From assembly GCA_002238855.1 (NCBI GenBank), contig MPND01000012.1, positions 1 through 64,000 of the forward strand: a DNA stretch of 64,000 nucleotides, written 5' to 3'. Source of the stretch: SAR202 cluster bacterium bin90. Lineage in GTDB: Bacteria > Chloroflexota > Dehalococcoidia > Lucifugimonadales > JADFKI01. A program made the position numbers and the translations under genes. Under the pieces are notes generated by a model that saw only the letters and a program-made list of their open reading frames with translations, was not told the DNA's origin and did no database searches. Of this stretch, positions 33,728-41,097 are shown one piece after another; the stretch's first letter is position 1, and the number at the start of each line of letters is the position of its first letter.

Positions 33728-34873
33728 CTAGCTTGCCGCGAGGCGGCGGACGGCGGACTCGTCGATTTCGACGCCGAGGCCGGGGCCGGTCGGGACTGCG
33801 AGGAAGCCGTCCTGCTGGTCGAAGGGCTGGGCGGTGATGCCCTCGCGGATGCCGCTGGGGGTGCGGTCGAACTCCATGACTGGCTCCTGCTCGGCGGGGC
33901 GGGGGGCGTGGGGGGCGGGCGGCGAGGGGGGGATGGTGGGGGCGAGGTGGAGGCTGGCGGCGATCATGACGGGGGAGCCCCAGACGTGGGGGTTGACGAG
34001 GATGCCGTTGGCGTTGGCGGACATGCAGATGTTCCGCATTTCGGTGATGCCGCCGGCGTTGACGACGTCGGGCTGGGCAATGTCGTAGGCGCGGCGGGCG
34101 AAGAAGTCCTTGAACTCGTAGCGGGTGCGGAGGTTTTCGCCGCCGGCTACGGGCATGGGGACGGCTGCCTGGACCTGGAGGTAGGCGTCGACGTCCTTGG
34201 CGTTGACGGGCTCCTCGAACCAGGTGATGTCGAGGTCGGCGAGGAGATTGCCGATGCGGATTGCGGCGGCGGCGGGGTACGCCTGGTTGGCGTCGATCAT
34301 TAGGCGGATGTCGTCTCCGATGGCTTCGCGGAGGGCGGCTACGCGGCGGACGTCCTCGGCGATGGGGAGGCCGCCGACCTTGGTCTTCATGCCCTTGAAG
34401 CCGAGCTCGACGTACATGCGGGCCTCGTCCAACAGGCGGGTGGGGAACTCGCCTTCGGTGTAGTAGAGGCCGGTGGCATAGACGGCAACCTTGTCGCGGA
34501 TTCTGCCGCCGAGGAGGTCTGAGACGGAGAGGCCGGTTGCCTTGCCGGCGATGTCCCAGAGTGCGATGTCCACGGCGGAGATGGCGCTGCCGCCGAAGCC
34601 GCCGGCGTTGTTGCCGTTGTGCAGGCGGGAGTACATTGCCTGCCAGAGTGCGTTGCGGTTGAGCGGGTTGGCGCCGATGAGCAGGTCGCCGAAGTGCTGC
34701 TTTACGAAGGAGCCGCCTGCGCCGATGTAGCCTTCGCCCCAACCGGTGATGCCTTCGTCGGTCTCGATCTTGATGAGGTCAACGACGCGGGCGGATATCC
34801 AGCCGTTGGACCAGCCGAATGGCCGCTCCAGTGGGGACGATAGGTTGAAGCCTTCGATGTTGGTGATTCGCAT
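33728..34873 (-). CDS. Mandelate racemase/muconate-lactonizing enzyme family protein
   Basis: A 381-residue enolase-superfamily enzyme. Visible landmarks are the N-terminal capping domain (SLPLERPFGWSN-like), the KxK base motif in GMKTKVGG, metal ligands D in MIDANQAYP, E in WFEEPVN and E in AGGENLRTRYE, and the H of ILVNPHVWGSP. This residue set fits the mandelate racemase subgroup (Lys plus His-Asp), which removes a proton next to a carboxylate; a sugar-acid dehydratase is likely. A proline-rich insert (PTIPPSPPAPHAPRPAEQEP) sits before the C-terminal strand and is not typical. It lies 15 bp upstream of ccmA. Confidence 0.88.
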   Translation of the reverse strand: MRITNIEGFNLSSPLERPFGWSNGWISARVVDLIKIETDEGITGWGEGYIGAGGSFVKQHFGDLLIGANPLNRNALWQAMYSRLHNGNNAGGFGGSAISAVDIALWDIAGKATGLSVSDLLGGRIRDKVAVYATGLYYTEGEFPTRLLDEARMYVELGFKGMKTKVGGLPIAEDVRRVAALREAIGDDIRLMIDANQAYPAAAAIRIGNLLADLDITWFEEPVNAKDVDAYLQVQAAVPMPVAGGENLRTRYEFKDFFARRAYDIAQPDVVNAGGITEMRNICMSANANGILVNPHVWGSPVMIAASLHLAPTIPPSPPAPHAPRPAEQEPVMEFDRTPSGIREGITAQPFDQQDGFLAVPTGPGLGVEIDESAVRRLAAS

Positions 34874-34965
34874 GCGGGACTCCTCGCAGGGTTGGCTGCG
34901 GGAAGTCTAGCGATGGGCGCTGGGTTCTGTCAATTATTTGGGGGTCTGCCTCCGGGGGCGGGATA

Positions 34966-35040
34966 GCCATAGAAGGCACAAAGGGGCACAGAGGAATGTG
35001 TCGGAGCCCCTCACCCAACCCTCTCCCGCGGGGAGAGGGG
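34966..35040. repeat. Dispersed repeats R5 (TAGCCATAGAAGGCACAAAG) and R1
   Basis: Bases 34966-34993 read TAGCCATAGAAGGCACAAAG and match blocks near 36573 and, reversed, 22370-22393. Bases 35007-35040 are an R1 palindrome (CCTCTCCCGCGGGGAGAGG). They fill the spacer between the enolase-family gene and the helical-repeat gene. Confidence 0.8.
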
Positions 35041-35047
35041 CTTTTGG

Positions 35048-36412
35048 CTAGGGGCTGCGGATTGCCGGACGGAGGAATGTGCCGGCGAGGGGATTGGGGA
35101 GGAGGGGGATACCTTCGGCTTCGGCGGCTTGTCTTATTTGCTTGAGGGCGATGGCGTAGTCGCGGTGTGCTGCTTCTGAGGGCGGCACGAAGGTGATTTC
35201 GCCTTCTTCGAATTCGCCGGATTCTATGAGCGAGTTGTAGTTGAAGATTGCCTGGTCTTCTGGGGTTAGGGGTTCGTAGTAGCAGTCGAGGTCGTCGGGG
35301 AGAACTGACATCGATGTACAGGATGGGGAGGATGTGTTGTCGTGTTTTACTTCATCGCTTCTTTGCTCTGTCGAAGGGCCAGAGGTGTTTTGACTTCCCC
35401 TCACCCTAACCCTCTCCCCAGGGGAGAGGGGACTTTTTCCGGGGGCAGAGGCAGATTTGAAGTCTGCGGCTTCTGCGCGGTCTTCTTGATCGCGGATGGC
35501 GTCGGCTATGGCTTGGTAGTCCTCGTGGTCGTAGTGATCGTATTCGTCGAGGAATGTAGGGAGGCCGGCTAGTTGCTTTTTCTGGCCTACGCTGAGGCGG
35601 GTGGACTGCTGGTCTTGCCAGTAGGCTTGCAGCATTTCGGGGGTGATTTTGTCGTAGTTGGTGTCCCAGCCGCGACGGATTATCTCGTGGGCTGCTGACA
35701 TCTTGTGGTGCCAGGTGTAGCCTTCCTCGGGGTCGAGGCTGGTGTCGCTCATTACTTCCAGTAGGAATCGGATGGCGTCTGTGCCGTGTTCGTTGTACTC
35801 GCGCATTCTCTTGGCGAGGTCGGTGTGCAGGGTGTCGTAGTCGTTGTTGTCTTCTACATCGTCGGCATAGACTTTGAGCTTGGGCTTTCTGCCCCAGTGT
35901 CCGTGACCGCGGCGCAGGATTTCTCTTGCGGCTGCCATGCGGTCTGTGTGCTTGATGCGGAGTTTCTTGGGTGTGAAGGGTTGGTCCCTTCGCGTCATTA
36001 CATGGGATAGGAACTCTGCGATGGTGTGGCCTTCGGCTGTTTCTTGCCTGATTAGGTGGGCGATGTCGTAGTTGAGGATGTCGAGGTGTGACACTGACAT
36101 CGATGTACAGGATGGGGAGGATGATTTATCCAAGTCACCCCCATCCCAACCTTCCCCCGTCGAGGGGGAAGGGGTGTCTTTCGCTGCTGCTAGTTCTTCG
36201 GGTGTGGGGATTAGGCCCCAGAATTGGGATTCTTCCTGCTCAGGCTGATCAGAGAGCCCGTAGCGGTTTAGAAGCTTGGCGGCTTCCATCTGATGGCAGG
36301 CCTTGGCGCCGGAAGTCTTGCCCTGTACGGTGTCGACTAGGAATTGTGCGACGACCTCACCGTCGTTGGTGAGGTTCCGAATGTGTTGTTGCAGTCTGCT
36401 CGGAGCGCACAT
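35048..36412 (-). CDS. Three-repeat helical protein with two in-frame palindromic-repeat insertions
   Basis: A 454-residue paralog of 22433-23488. Three helical repeats are visible: IRNLTNDGEVVAQFLVDTVQG near residue 10, IRQETAEGHTIAEFLSHVM near 119 and MREYNEHGTDAIRFLLEVM near 200, each ending in AAxxLLxRG-like helices. Two segments have no match in the paralog and are translated dispersed repeats: one near residues 79-105 (DTPSPSTGEGWDGGDLDK), one near 335-380 (GKSPLSPGERVRVRG). Both end SSPSCTSMSV. The reading frame is preserved throughout. The promoter at 36536-36565 is shared with the paralog. Function unknown. Confidence 0.7.
   Translation of the reverse strand: MCAPSRLQQHIRNLTNDGEVVAQFLVDTVQGKTSGAKACHQMEAAKLLNRYGLSDQPEQEESQFWGLIPTPEELAAAKDTPSPSTGEGWDGGDLDKSSSPSCTSMSVSHLDILNYDIAHLIRQETAEGHTIAEFLSHVMTRRDQPFTPKKLRIKHTDRMAAAREILRRGHGHWGRKPKLKVYADDVEDNNDYDTLHTDLAKRMREYNEHGTDAIRFLLEVMSDTSLDPEEGYTWHHKMSAAHEIIRRGWDTNYDKITPEMLQAYWQDQQSTRLSVGQKKQLAGLPTFLDEYDHYDHEDYQAIADAIRDQEDRAEAADFKSASAPGKSPLSPGERVRVRGSQNTSGPSTEQRSDEVKHDNTSSPSCTSMSVLPDDLDCYYEPLTPEDQAIFNYNSLIESGEFEEGEITFVPPSEAAHRDYAIALKQIRQAAEAEGIPLLPNPLAGTFLRPAIRSP
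35304..35432. repeat. Composite repeat insertion inside coding sequence (R4 + R7 + R1)
   Basis: 35304-35334 is a 31-bp R4 block (core ATCGATGTACAGGATGGG), 35361-35380 contains TCTGTCGAAGGGCCAGAG and 35397-35432 is an R1 palindrome. The whole is read in frame by the gene at 35048-36412. R4 is identical to 36093-36123. Confidence 0.85.
36093..36176. repeat. Composite repeat insertion inside coding sequence (R4 + R3)
   Basis: 36093-36123 is the second 31-bp R4 copy, identical to 35304-35334; 36136-36176 is an R3 palindrome (CTTCCCCCGTCGAGGGGGAAG). It lies within the same reading frame as the other insertion and encodes DTPSPSTGEGWDGG. Confidence 0.85.
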
Positions 36413-36735
36413 TAGAAGTCCGCCAGTCTTTCAGTCTCTCGGTTGGTCGGTGTGACAAGAAACAGAAGGCGCAGGAATCACAAAGGTGATTGGCGCTGCG
36501 CCTCTTGAGAACGTTTGTATTATTAGATTGGGTCTATGATACGCACGGATGTTTGGGGTTGTCAAGGGGGTAGCCACAAAAGGCACAAAGGTCACAAAAG
36601 GAGATTTGAGAGTTGCAGTCTGTGTGAAGTAGCTCTGATTATAGGTGGGTCGCTGTTGCCTGATGCCTGGAGGTCTGGCGGTGGCAGCACGGAGGAGAGG
36701 ACGCGGCACATTTCAGAAGTGGTGGTCTATTGCGG
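36413..36735. other. Leader of the helical-repeat gene and spacer with an R5 repeat
   Basis: Holds the promoter at 36536-36565, a hairpin-like GAGGCGCAGCGCCAATC segment near 36488-36505, and an R5 repeat at 36573-36600 (TAGCCACAAAAGGCACAAAG). No gene is supported. Confidence 0.5.
36536..36565 (-). promoter_or_regulatory. Promoter TTGACA-N18-TATCAT, shared with 22124-22153
   Basis: On the minus strand TTGACA (36560-36565), an 18-bp spacer containing CCAAACATCCGTGCG, and TATCAT (36536-36541). The sequence is almost identical to the promoter of the paralog on the other strand at 22124-22153. It lies 124 bp upstream of the start at 36412. Confidence 0.75.
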
Positions 36736-36738
36736 ATT

Positions 36739-36942
36739 ATGGAGTACGACAATCCCGCATTTCTTGGATTCGAGGGCGCTGTGACCGAGGTTTACGAGCC
36801 GGGCGGAGGGGAACCGGGGTTGCTGCCGGACGGGGATGGCGGGTAGGTGCGCGGCACCGGTGTTGCGCATTACGATGTGCAGATTGATATGCTGAATGCG
36901 CCTTTGCGAGGGATTGCTGAGGATGATCTTGAGTTAGCTTGA
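36739..36942 (+). pseudogene. Possible small gene remnant with an in-frame TAG
   Basis: The frame from the ATG at 36739 reads MEYDNPAFLGFEGAVTEVYE then a glycine-rich stretch, a TAG at 36844-36846, and continues in the same frame as VRGTGVAHYDVQIDMLNAPL to a TGA at 36940-36942. A codon use like that of neighbours on both sides of one stop suggests a recently broken gene, but the length is short and no family is recognised. It could also be chance. Confidence 0.25.
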
Positions 36943-37125
36943 GAGGGTGGCTGGGGAGAATGGGCGGCGGCGGCGGGCGTCTTTCGCAATTGGACTTGGA
37001 GGTGAGTTCGGCAGTCAGAAGAATTCCTTTCTTATAGCCTTGACTTCTTCGACATGCTAACTTTGATACCTGATGTGATATGTACAGACTTACATAGTGA
37101 TCTCAGGATTCTTCATCGTGGAGTA

Positions 37126-38511
37126 ATGATCTTGACAAGTTTATATGGGGCACTGGAGGTTCTTGAGCACGAACCTTTCGCCAACGACAAGCTGGGTCGC
37201 AAAGAGCCAATAGAGACTCTGACCAATGTAATCAACAACATCGGCAGCCCATTCATTTTGAGTGTCGACGCGCCTTGGGGATCTGGGAAAACAACATTCT
37301 TGAAGATGTGGGAGAAACATCTTCAGAATTTAGGATATGCAGTCGTAGATTTTAACGCGTGGGAAACCGATTATTCAGATGACCCTTTTCTAGCGCTATC
37401 CGGTGAAATCTCAACACAATTGGCTGACGAAGATGAGACCACTACCACCAAGGACCTCCTAAGAGACCTTAAATGTATTGCGAAAGACGTCGCAATCAGA
37501 CGTGTGCCTAATATTCTGAGCACGTTAGCTGCCTTGGGAACAACGGCCACCGGCGCGCCATTTGCCAGCGAATTCACCAGTGACCTAGTAAGAGGAGCAG
37601 CAGAACGACTCTTGCGGTCGCATCAGGAGACACAAGATTCGATTCACGCTTTCCAGACAAGATTGGCGGGCTTAGCAAAAGAGGTTTCAAGAGCCAGGAA
37701 CGGTCGGCCGATCATTGTGATGATAGACGAATTGGATCGCTGTCGGCCGACATATGCAATTGAGTTGCTAGAGAACGCAAAGCACATATTCAACGTCAAT
37801 AACGTCGTATTCGTACTGTCGATGAATCAAAAACAGTTGGCAGAGTCGGTCAAAGCCATTTATGGGCCTGGCTTCGAAGCGCAACTATATCTAGAAAGAT
37901 TCTTCGACATGTCATTCAACTTGCCTTACTTAGACAGGAAGAATTTTATAAGGAACGCTATTGAGTCAACACAGATACGCGGGCGGCTCAAGGCAGGCTA
38001 CATAGAAGATGTAATCACAGCTTTCTTTAATGATTCAACTCTGAATCTTAGAAGCATCGCTAAAGCCATACTCCACTTAAACTTAGTTGTCGCCTCACTA
38101 GAAGATGGAGAACGATTTGAAGTAGAAGTAGCCGCGCTATTGTTCATGTTCCGGTCCATCAGCCACGACTCGTATCAACGATTTCTCCAGGGTGGGTTAA
38201 GTGACGAACAGACTTCTAGTTTCCTATTCTCCAAATTAAACAGTGAGAGACTTCTGAATACGCCCGAGCATGCTGTCTACCAGGCAATTATGTTGCCAGC
38301 AAATCAACGAATCAAAGGGCGACGTTATCCCCCTGGCGATGTGGTCGAACGTATAACAAGCGGGATTAGGAATCTGACATTCGAGCAGAGAGAGCGATTG
38401 AGTCGTTGTGCATGCGCGCTGGACACGGAGAATACCAAATGGGAATCGGCAGACCTTGAAGGACTAATTCGCAGAATAGAACTCCTAACTGGAGAGAATT
38501 CTCCAAAATAA
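37126..38511 (+). CDS. KAP-family P-loop NTPase
   Basis: A 461-residue NTPase. Walker A is APWGSGKTT at about residues 49-57 and is followed by the KAP hallmark FNAWETD; Walker B is IIVMIDELDRCRPTYAIELLENAKHIF. The VFVLSMNQKQL and YLERFFDMSFNLP motifs complete the KAP pattern. KAP proteins occur as membrane-linked or stand-alone ATPases and in anti-phage operons such as Qat, where they are one of several parts; here no partner is adjacent. I prefer ATG 37126 (GGAG just upstream) over ATG 37054. The gene is AT-richer than its surroundings, which suggests transfer. Confidence 0.8.
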   Translation: MILTSLYGALEVLEHEPFANDKLGRKEPIETLTNVINNIGSPFILSVDAPWGSGKTTFLKMWEKHLQNLGYAVVDFNAWETDYSDDPFLALSGEISTQLADEDETTTTKDLLRDLKCIAKDVAIRRVPNILSTLAALGTTATGAPFASEFTSDLVRGAAERLLRSHQETQDSIHAFQTRLAGLAKEVSRARNGRPIIVMIDELDRCRPTYAIELLENAKHIFNVNNVVFVLSMNQKQLAESVKAIYGPGFEAQLYLERFFDMSFNLPYLDRKNFIRNAIESTQIRGRLKAGYIEDVITAFFNDSTLNLRSIAKAILHLNLVVASLEDGERFEVEVAALLFMFRSISHDSYQRFLQGGLSDEQTSSFLFSKLNSERLLNTPEHAVYQAIMLPANQRIKGRRYPPGDVVERITSGIRNLTFEQRERLSRCACALDTENTKWESADLEGLIRRIELLTGENSPK

Positions 38512-38801
38512 GCGTGACCCTTACGTGGATCCCTTTATGAAGCGTCTCTGGTGCGGGTGACCTAGCCGCTGAGGGTAGCTTCGGCGTGGAAGATGCGGGT
38601 GCGGCGTTCGTTTCACCTCCATCCCATCCTTCCCCCGTCGAGGGGGGAAGGGGTGTCATAGGCTCCCCTCACCCAACCCTCTCCCGCGCGGAAAGGGGAC
38701 CTGGATTCCTGCCTTCGCAGGAATGACGGGTGAATTGCGGGGAGAAGGGCTTTTATTAGGGCCGGATGACTGCCTGCGGGGGGATGAGGATTGGTTTGAA
38801 G
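38512..38801. other. Spacer rich in dispersed repeats
   Basis: Contains R3 at 38614-38657 (CTTCCCCCGTCGAGGGG), R1 at 38663-38700 (CCCTCTCCCGCGCGGAAAGG) and R2 at 38701-38730 (CTGGATTCCTGCCTTCGCAG then GAATGACGGG) packed end to end. No gene is supported. The hairpins may help end the KAP transcript. Confidence 0.8.
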
Positions 38802-38850
38802 AGAAAGAAAAATCTCCCCGTCCTTTTGAGGGAGCGGGGAGATTGTTATT
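38802..38850 (-). terminator. Rho-independent terminator of the small-peptide operon
   Basis: Arms AATCTCCCCG (38811-38820) and CGGGGAGATT (38835-38844) with a 14-base loop. On the minus strand the hairpin is followed by TTTTCTTTC. It lies about 12 bp after the last peptide gene. Confidence 0.85.
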
Positions 38851-38855
38851 CGGTT

Positions 38856-39071
38856 TTAGCCGAAGATAATGCAGGGGAGGCCTACCCACCAACAGTCTTC
38901 GGGACTGCCCTGGGCGGTGCGGGTGGTGTCGTTGCCGCCGTCGGCGAATGCGGTGTCGCTCTGGACGGCGACGAGGGTTGCGAGGGCGAGGGTGATGACG
39001 AGCAGCGGGACTATCATCCACCTGAATGCGCCTGCTATACGGAAGTGCGGGTTTATGAACTTGCCTAGCAT
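38856..39071 (-). CDS. Short secreted peptide precursor A (C-x4-G-L-P-C)
   Basis: A 71-residue precursor. The leader MLGKFINPHFRIAGAFRW is followed by a hydrophobic stretch (MIVPLLVITLALATLVAV) and a likely signal-peptidase site AFA|DGG near residue 43. The mature part of about 28 residues ends QGSPEDCWWVGLPCIIFG, with C60 and C67 spaced C-x6-C. AAGGA lies six bases before the ATG. It is the last gene of a four-gene cassette and a clear paralog of peptide D (GAFR, LVTxQ, A[FS]AD, QG[SD]P[ED]DC and G[LI]PC shared). The function is unknown; a secreted signal or bacteriocin-like peptide is possible. Confidence 0.75.
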   Translation of the reverse strand: MLGKFINPHFRIAGAFRWMIVPLLVITLALATLVAVQSDTAFADGGNDTTRTAQGSPEDCWWVGLPCIIFG

Positions 39072-39157
39072 TTTGATTCCTTTATTCGCGCGTGTTACTG
39101 AGGGTTGAATTGGCGATTGTGTTGCCGGCTGCTGCGGTTGCGGTTGGTAGAACCGGA

Positions 39158-39379
39158 CTACGCAGCGCATTGCAGTGTTGATGCTGCCGCCAGGTCGAGA
39201 TAGATTTCGGTTCGCGGCGTTCGCGGTGCTTTCGCGTTGACAGCGGAGGCTGCGAGCGCCTTGCGGTTGTGAATGGCTGCCAGTGCTTCGTTGGAGAGGG
39301 CTGCGTTGAGGAGCGAGACGTTCGTCCAACTGGAGCCTCCGATCAAGCCGGAGTGCGAGTTTATGATTTTGCTGGTCAT
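39158..39379 (-). CDS. Short peptide B, diverged paralog without a signal segment
   Basis: A 73-residue protein that opens MTSKIINSHSGLIGGSSW, matching peptide A's KFINPHFRIAGAFRW, but the following region (TNVSLLNAALSNEALAAIHN) is not hydrophobic enough for export and the ending has one cysteine (LQCAA). GAAAGGAACGACC precedes the ATG, so it is probably translated. It may be a decayed copy, or an intracellular member such as an immunity or regulator protein. The upstream portion of the open frame to 39448 is not used. Confidence 0.55.
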   Translation of the reverse strand: MTSKIINSHSGLIGGSSWTNVSLLNAALSNEALAAIHNRKALAASAVNAKAPRTPRTEIYLDLAAASTLQCAA

Positions 39380-39434
39380 GGTCGTTCCTTTCGGTGGTTG
39401 ATGCGCTGACGGAGTAGGCGTATGCACTGCCGCT

Positions 39435-39563
39435 CTAGGTTGCTGCAAGTGCGGCGACGAAGAGGGCGATAAGCAGGAGCTGAACGGCGAGATGCCTGGC
39501 TGTGCTCTGTCCGTCGATGAGTCCGGCTGTTATGTTGCGGGTTATGGGTGTGATCGGTCCCAT
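39435..39563 (-). CDS. 42-residue membrane/leader peptide C
   Basis: A 42-residue protein: MGPITPITRNITAGLIDGQS followed by TARHLAVQLLLIALFVAALAAT. The R-x-L-A-V-Q-L-L-L run equals that of peptide D (RLLAVQLLLVT), so it is a shortened paralog ending inside the hydrophobic segment. AAGGAGG sits six bases before the ATG, the best ribosome site of the cassette. It could be an exported signal-like peptide or a membrane peptide. Such a small gene would be missed by length-filtered annotation. Confidence 0.6.
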   Translation of the reverse strand: MGPITPITRNITAGLIDGQSTARHLAVQLLLIALFVAALAAT

Positions 39564-39662
39564 GGTGTGCCTCCTTAACATTGCCTGTCTCCTAAAGCGT
39601 TGGGTTGGTTGTGATGTTGTCGCTTTCTGTCGTGAGCGAACTGTGTCGGTTGGCTGCGCCTG

Positions 39663-39974
39663 TTAGCAGGGTATGCCGGGTAGCAGGCACTGGGCTGTGC
39701 TGGTGCCGCCGTCGTCGATAGGACCGGAGGCGGGATTGGAGTTGGCGATAGAGTTATTCTCGAAGGGGCAGTCGTCAGGATCGCCCTGCGGTGCCTGAAT
39801 CTGCTCGGTCGCCGGTGTGCCGCCGGTGTCTGCGGAGGCGGTTGCGGGCTGGAACGCCACGAGAGCGGAGACGAGGATGGTGACGAGCAGGAGCTGGACT
39901 GCGAGGAGCCTGAATGCGCCGAACATTCCGGGGAGCCTGCGTGCGAGTGTGTGATTTCTGGTGGTTGCGTTCAT
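39663..39974 (-). CDS. Short secreted peptide precursor D (first gene of the cassette)
   Basis: A 103-residue precursor. The N-terminal basic region (MNATTRNHTLARRLPGMFGAFR) is followed by hydrophobic LLAVQLLLVTILVSALVAF and a signal-peptidase site ASA|DTGG near residue 48. The mature part has C69 (QGDPDDC) and a closing C96-LLPGIP-C103, the same C-x6-C with G-[IL]-P-C as peptide A. AGGAGG lies seven bases before the ATG. A perfect-looking sigma-70 promoter lies about 60 bp upstream. It looks like the intact founder of the cassette. Confidence 0.75.
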   Translation of the reverse strand: MNATTRNHTLARRLPGMFGAFRLLAVQLLLVTILVSALVAFQPATASADTGGTPATEQIQAPQGDPDDCPFENNSIANSNPASGPIDDGGTSTAQCLLPGIPC

Positions 39975-40028
39975 CGTTGTTCCTCCTGTGTTGGTGATAT
40001 GATGGCTGCCTTATGAACCTCTGCGTTT

Positions 40029-40057
40029 ATATTAAAACACCTAAATATAAATGTCAA
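40029..40057 (-). promoter_or_regulatory. Promoter of the small-peptide cassette, TTGACA-N17-TAATAT
   Basis: On the minus strand TTGACA (40052-40057), a 17-bp spacer and TAATAT (40029-40034). The surrounding DNA is strongly AT-rich. It lies about 55 bp upstream of the ATG of peptide D, giving a short 5' leader with AGGAGG. Confidence 0.8.
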
Positions 40058-40241
40058 GATATATAAGTAATGGTTTTATAAAGAGATTTTGCGAGTATGG
40101 ACGAGGTTGGCGGAGGTGGGGATGGCAGTGGGTGGGAGCGCGGCTGCGGGCGGGGGAATTGGGTGCAAGGGGCGGAGGGTGAATGATATGATTATGGGTG
40201 GAAATTTAGGGATTCAGACATTTCAGGAGGATTTGCGAACG

Positions 40242-41036
40242 ATGACGAAGTATGCGCGGTATGAGCATGATGGCGGCGTGTCGTATGGGATTGTGGAGGG
40301 GAACGATGTGCATGAGATTTCGGCGGCGCCGTACGAGGAATACGAGCGGACGGGGCATTCGGTTGGGCTGGGCGATGTGCGGCTGCTGGCGCCGGTGATG
40401 CCGGGGAAGATTATCGCTATCGGGCGGAATTATGTGAGCCACCTGGCGCATTCGGCGTCGCTGGTGGGTGGGGACATCGATCTGCCGAAGGTGCCGGAGC
40501 CGTTCTTCAAGACGCCGTCGTCGGTGGTGGGGCCGAATGATCCGATCGTGCTGCCGCGAGAGGTGACGGAGGAGGGCGTGCTTGTGGAGGAGGAGGCTGA
40601 GCTGACGCTGGTGATCGGGAAGAGGTGCCGTCGGGCGACGCAGGAGGATGCGCTGGACTATGTGCTGGGCGTGACTTGCGGGAATGATGTGAGCGCGCGG
40701 AACTGGCAGCGGGGCGACCTGTCGTGGTGGCGCGCGAAGTCGAGCGATACGTTCAGCCCGATCGGGCCGTATGTGGTGACGGGGCTGGACCCGGACAACC
40801 TGCTGCTGACTGGGCGTGTGAACGGCGAGGTGATCCAGCAGTCGGGGACGGACGACCTGGCGCATAACTGCAGGCGGATCATCGAGTTCGTGAGCAGCGT
40901 GGTTACGCTGGAGCCGGGTGATGTGATCATGACGGGGACTCCGGGGGAGCCGGGGGAGATCAAGCGCGGCGATGTGGTTGAGGTGGAGCTTGAGGGTGTG
41001 GGGACGCTGAGCAATCCGGTGATTGCGGAGGAGTAG
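40242..41036 (+). CDS. Fumarylacetoacetate hydrolase (FAH) family protein
   Basis: A 264-residue hydrolase/decarboxylase of the FAH superfamily. The IAIGRNYVSHLAHS opening, the metal-binding glutamates in VEEEAELTLVIG, GNDVSARNWQ and KSSDTFSPIGPYVVTGLD, and the final GDVIMTGTPGEPGEIKRGDVVEVELEGVG strand are all present. Members act on oxo-acids or aromatic breakdown products. ATG 40242 is chosen because AGGAGG lies eleven bases upstream and the protein then has the normal length; the frame runs back to 40089 without support. It faces ccdA across a shared terminator. Confidence 0.88.
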   Translation: MTKYARYEHDGGVSYGIVEGNDVHEISAAPYEEYERTGHSVGLGDVRLLAPVMPGKIIAIGRNYVSHLAHSASLVGGDIDLPKVPEPFFKTPSSVVGPNDPIVLPREVTEEGVLVEEEAELTLVIGKRCRRATQEDALDYVLGVTCGNDVSARNWQRGDLSWWRAKSSDTFSPIGPYVVTGLDPDNLLLTGRVNGEVIQQSGTDDLAHNCRRIIEFVSSVVTLEPGDVIMTGTPGEPGEIKRGDVVEVELEGVGTLSNPVIAEE

Positions 41037-41097
41037 GACTTACATCGTTGGACGGGACGGGATGCCGTCTTTGTCCTGAGTGAAGCTTACATGGGAG

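Noticed and set aside
33594-34742. 382-codon minus-strand frame overlapping the enolase-family gene and ccmA
   Set aside because: Nearly all Arg/Pro/His, no domain, shifted frame of real genes in an extremely GC-rich stretch.
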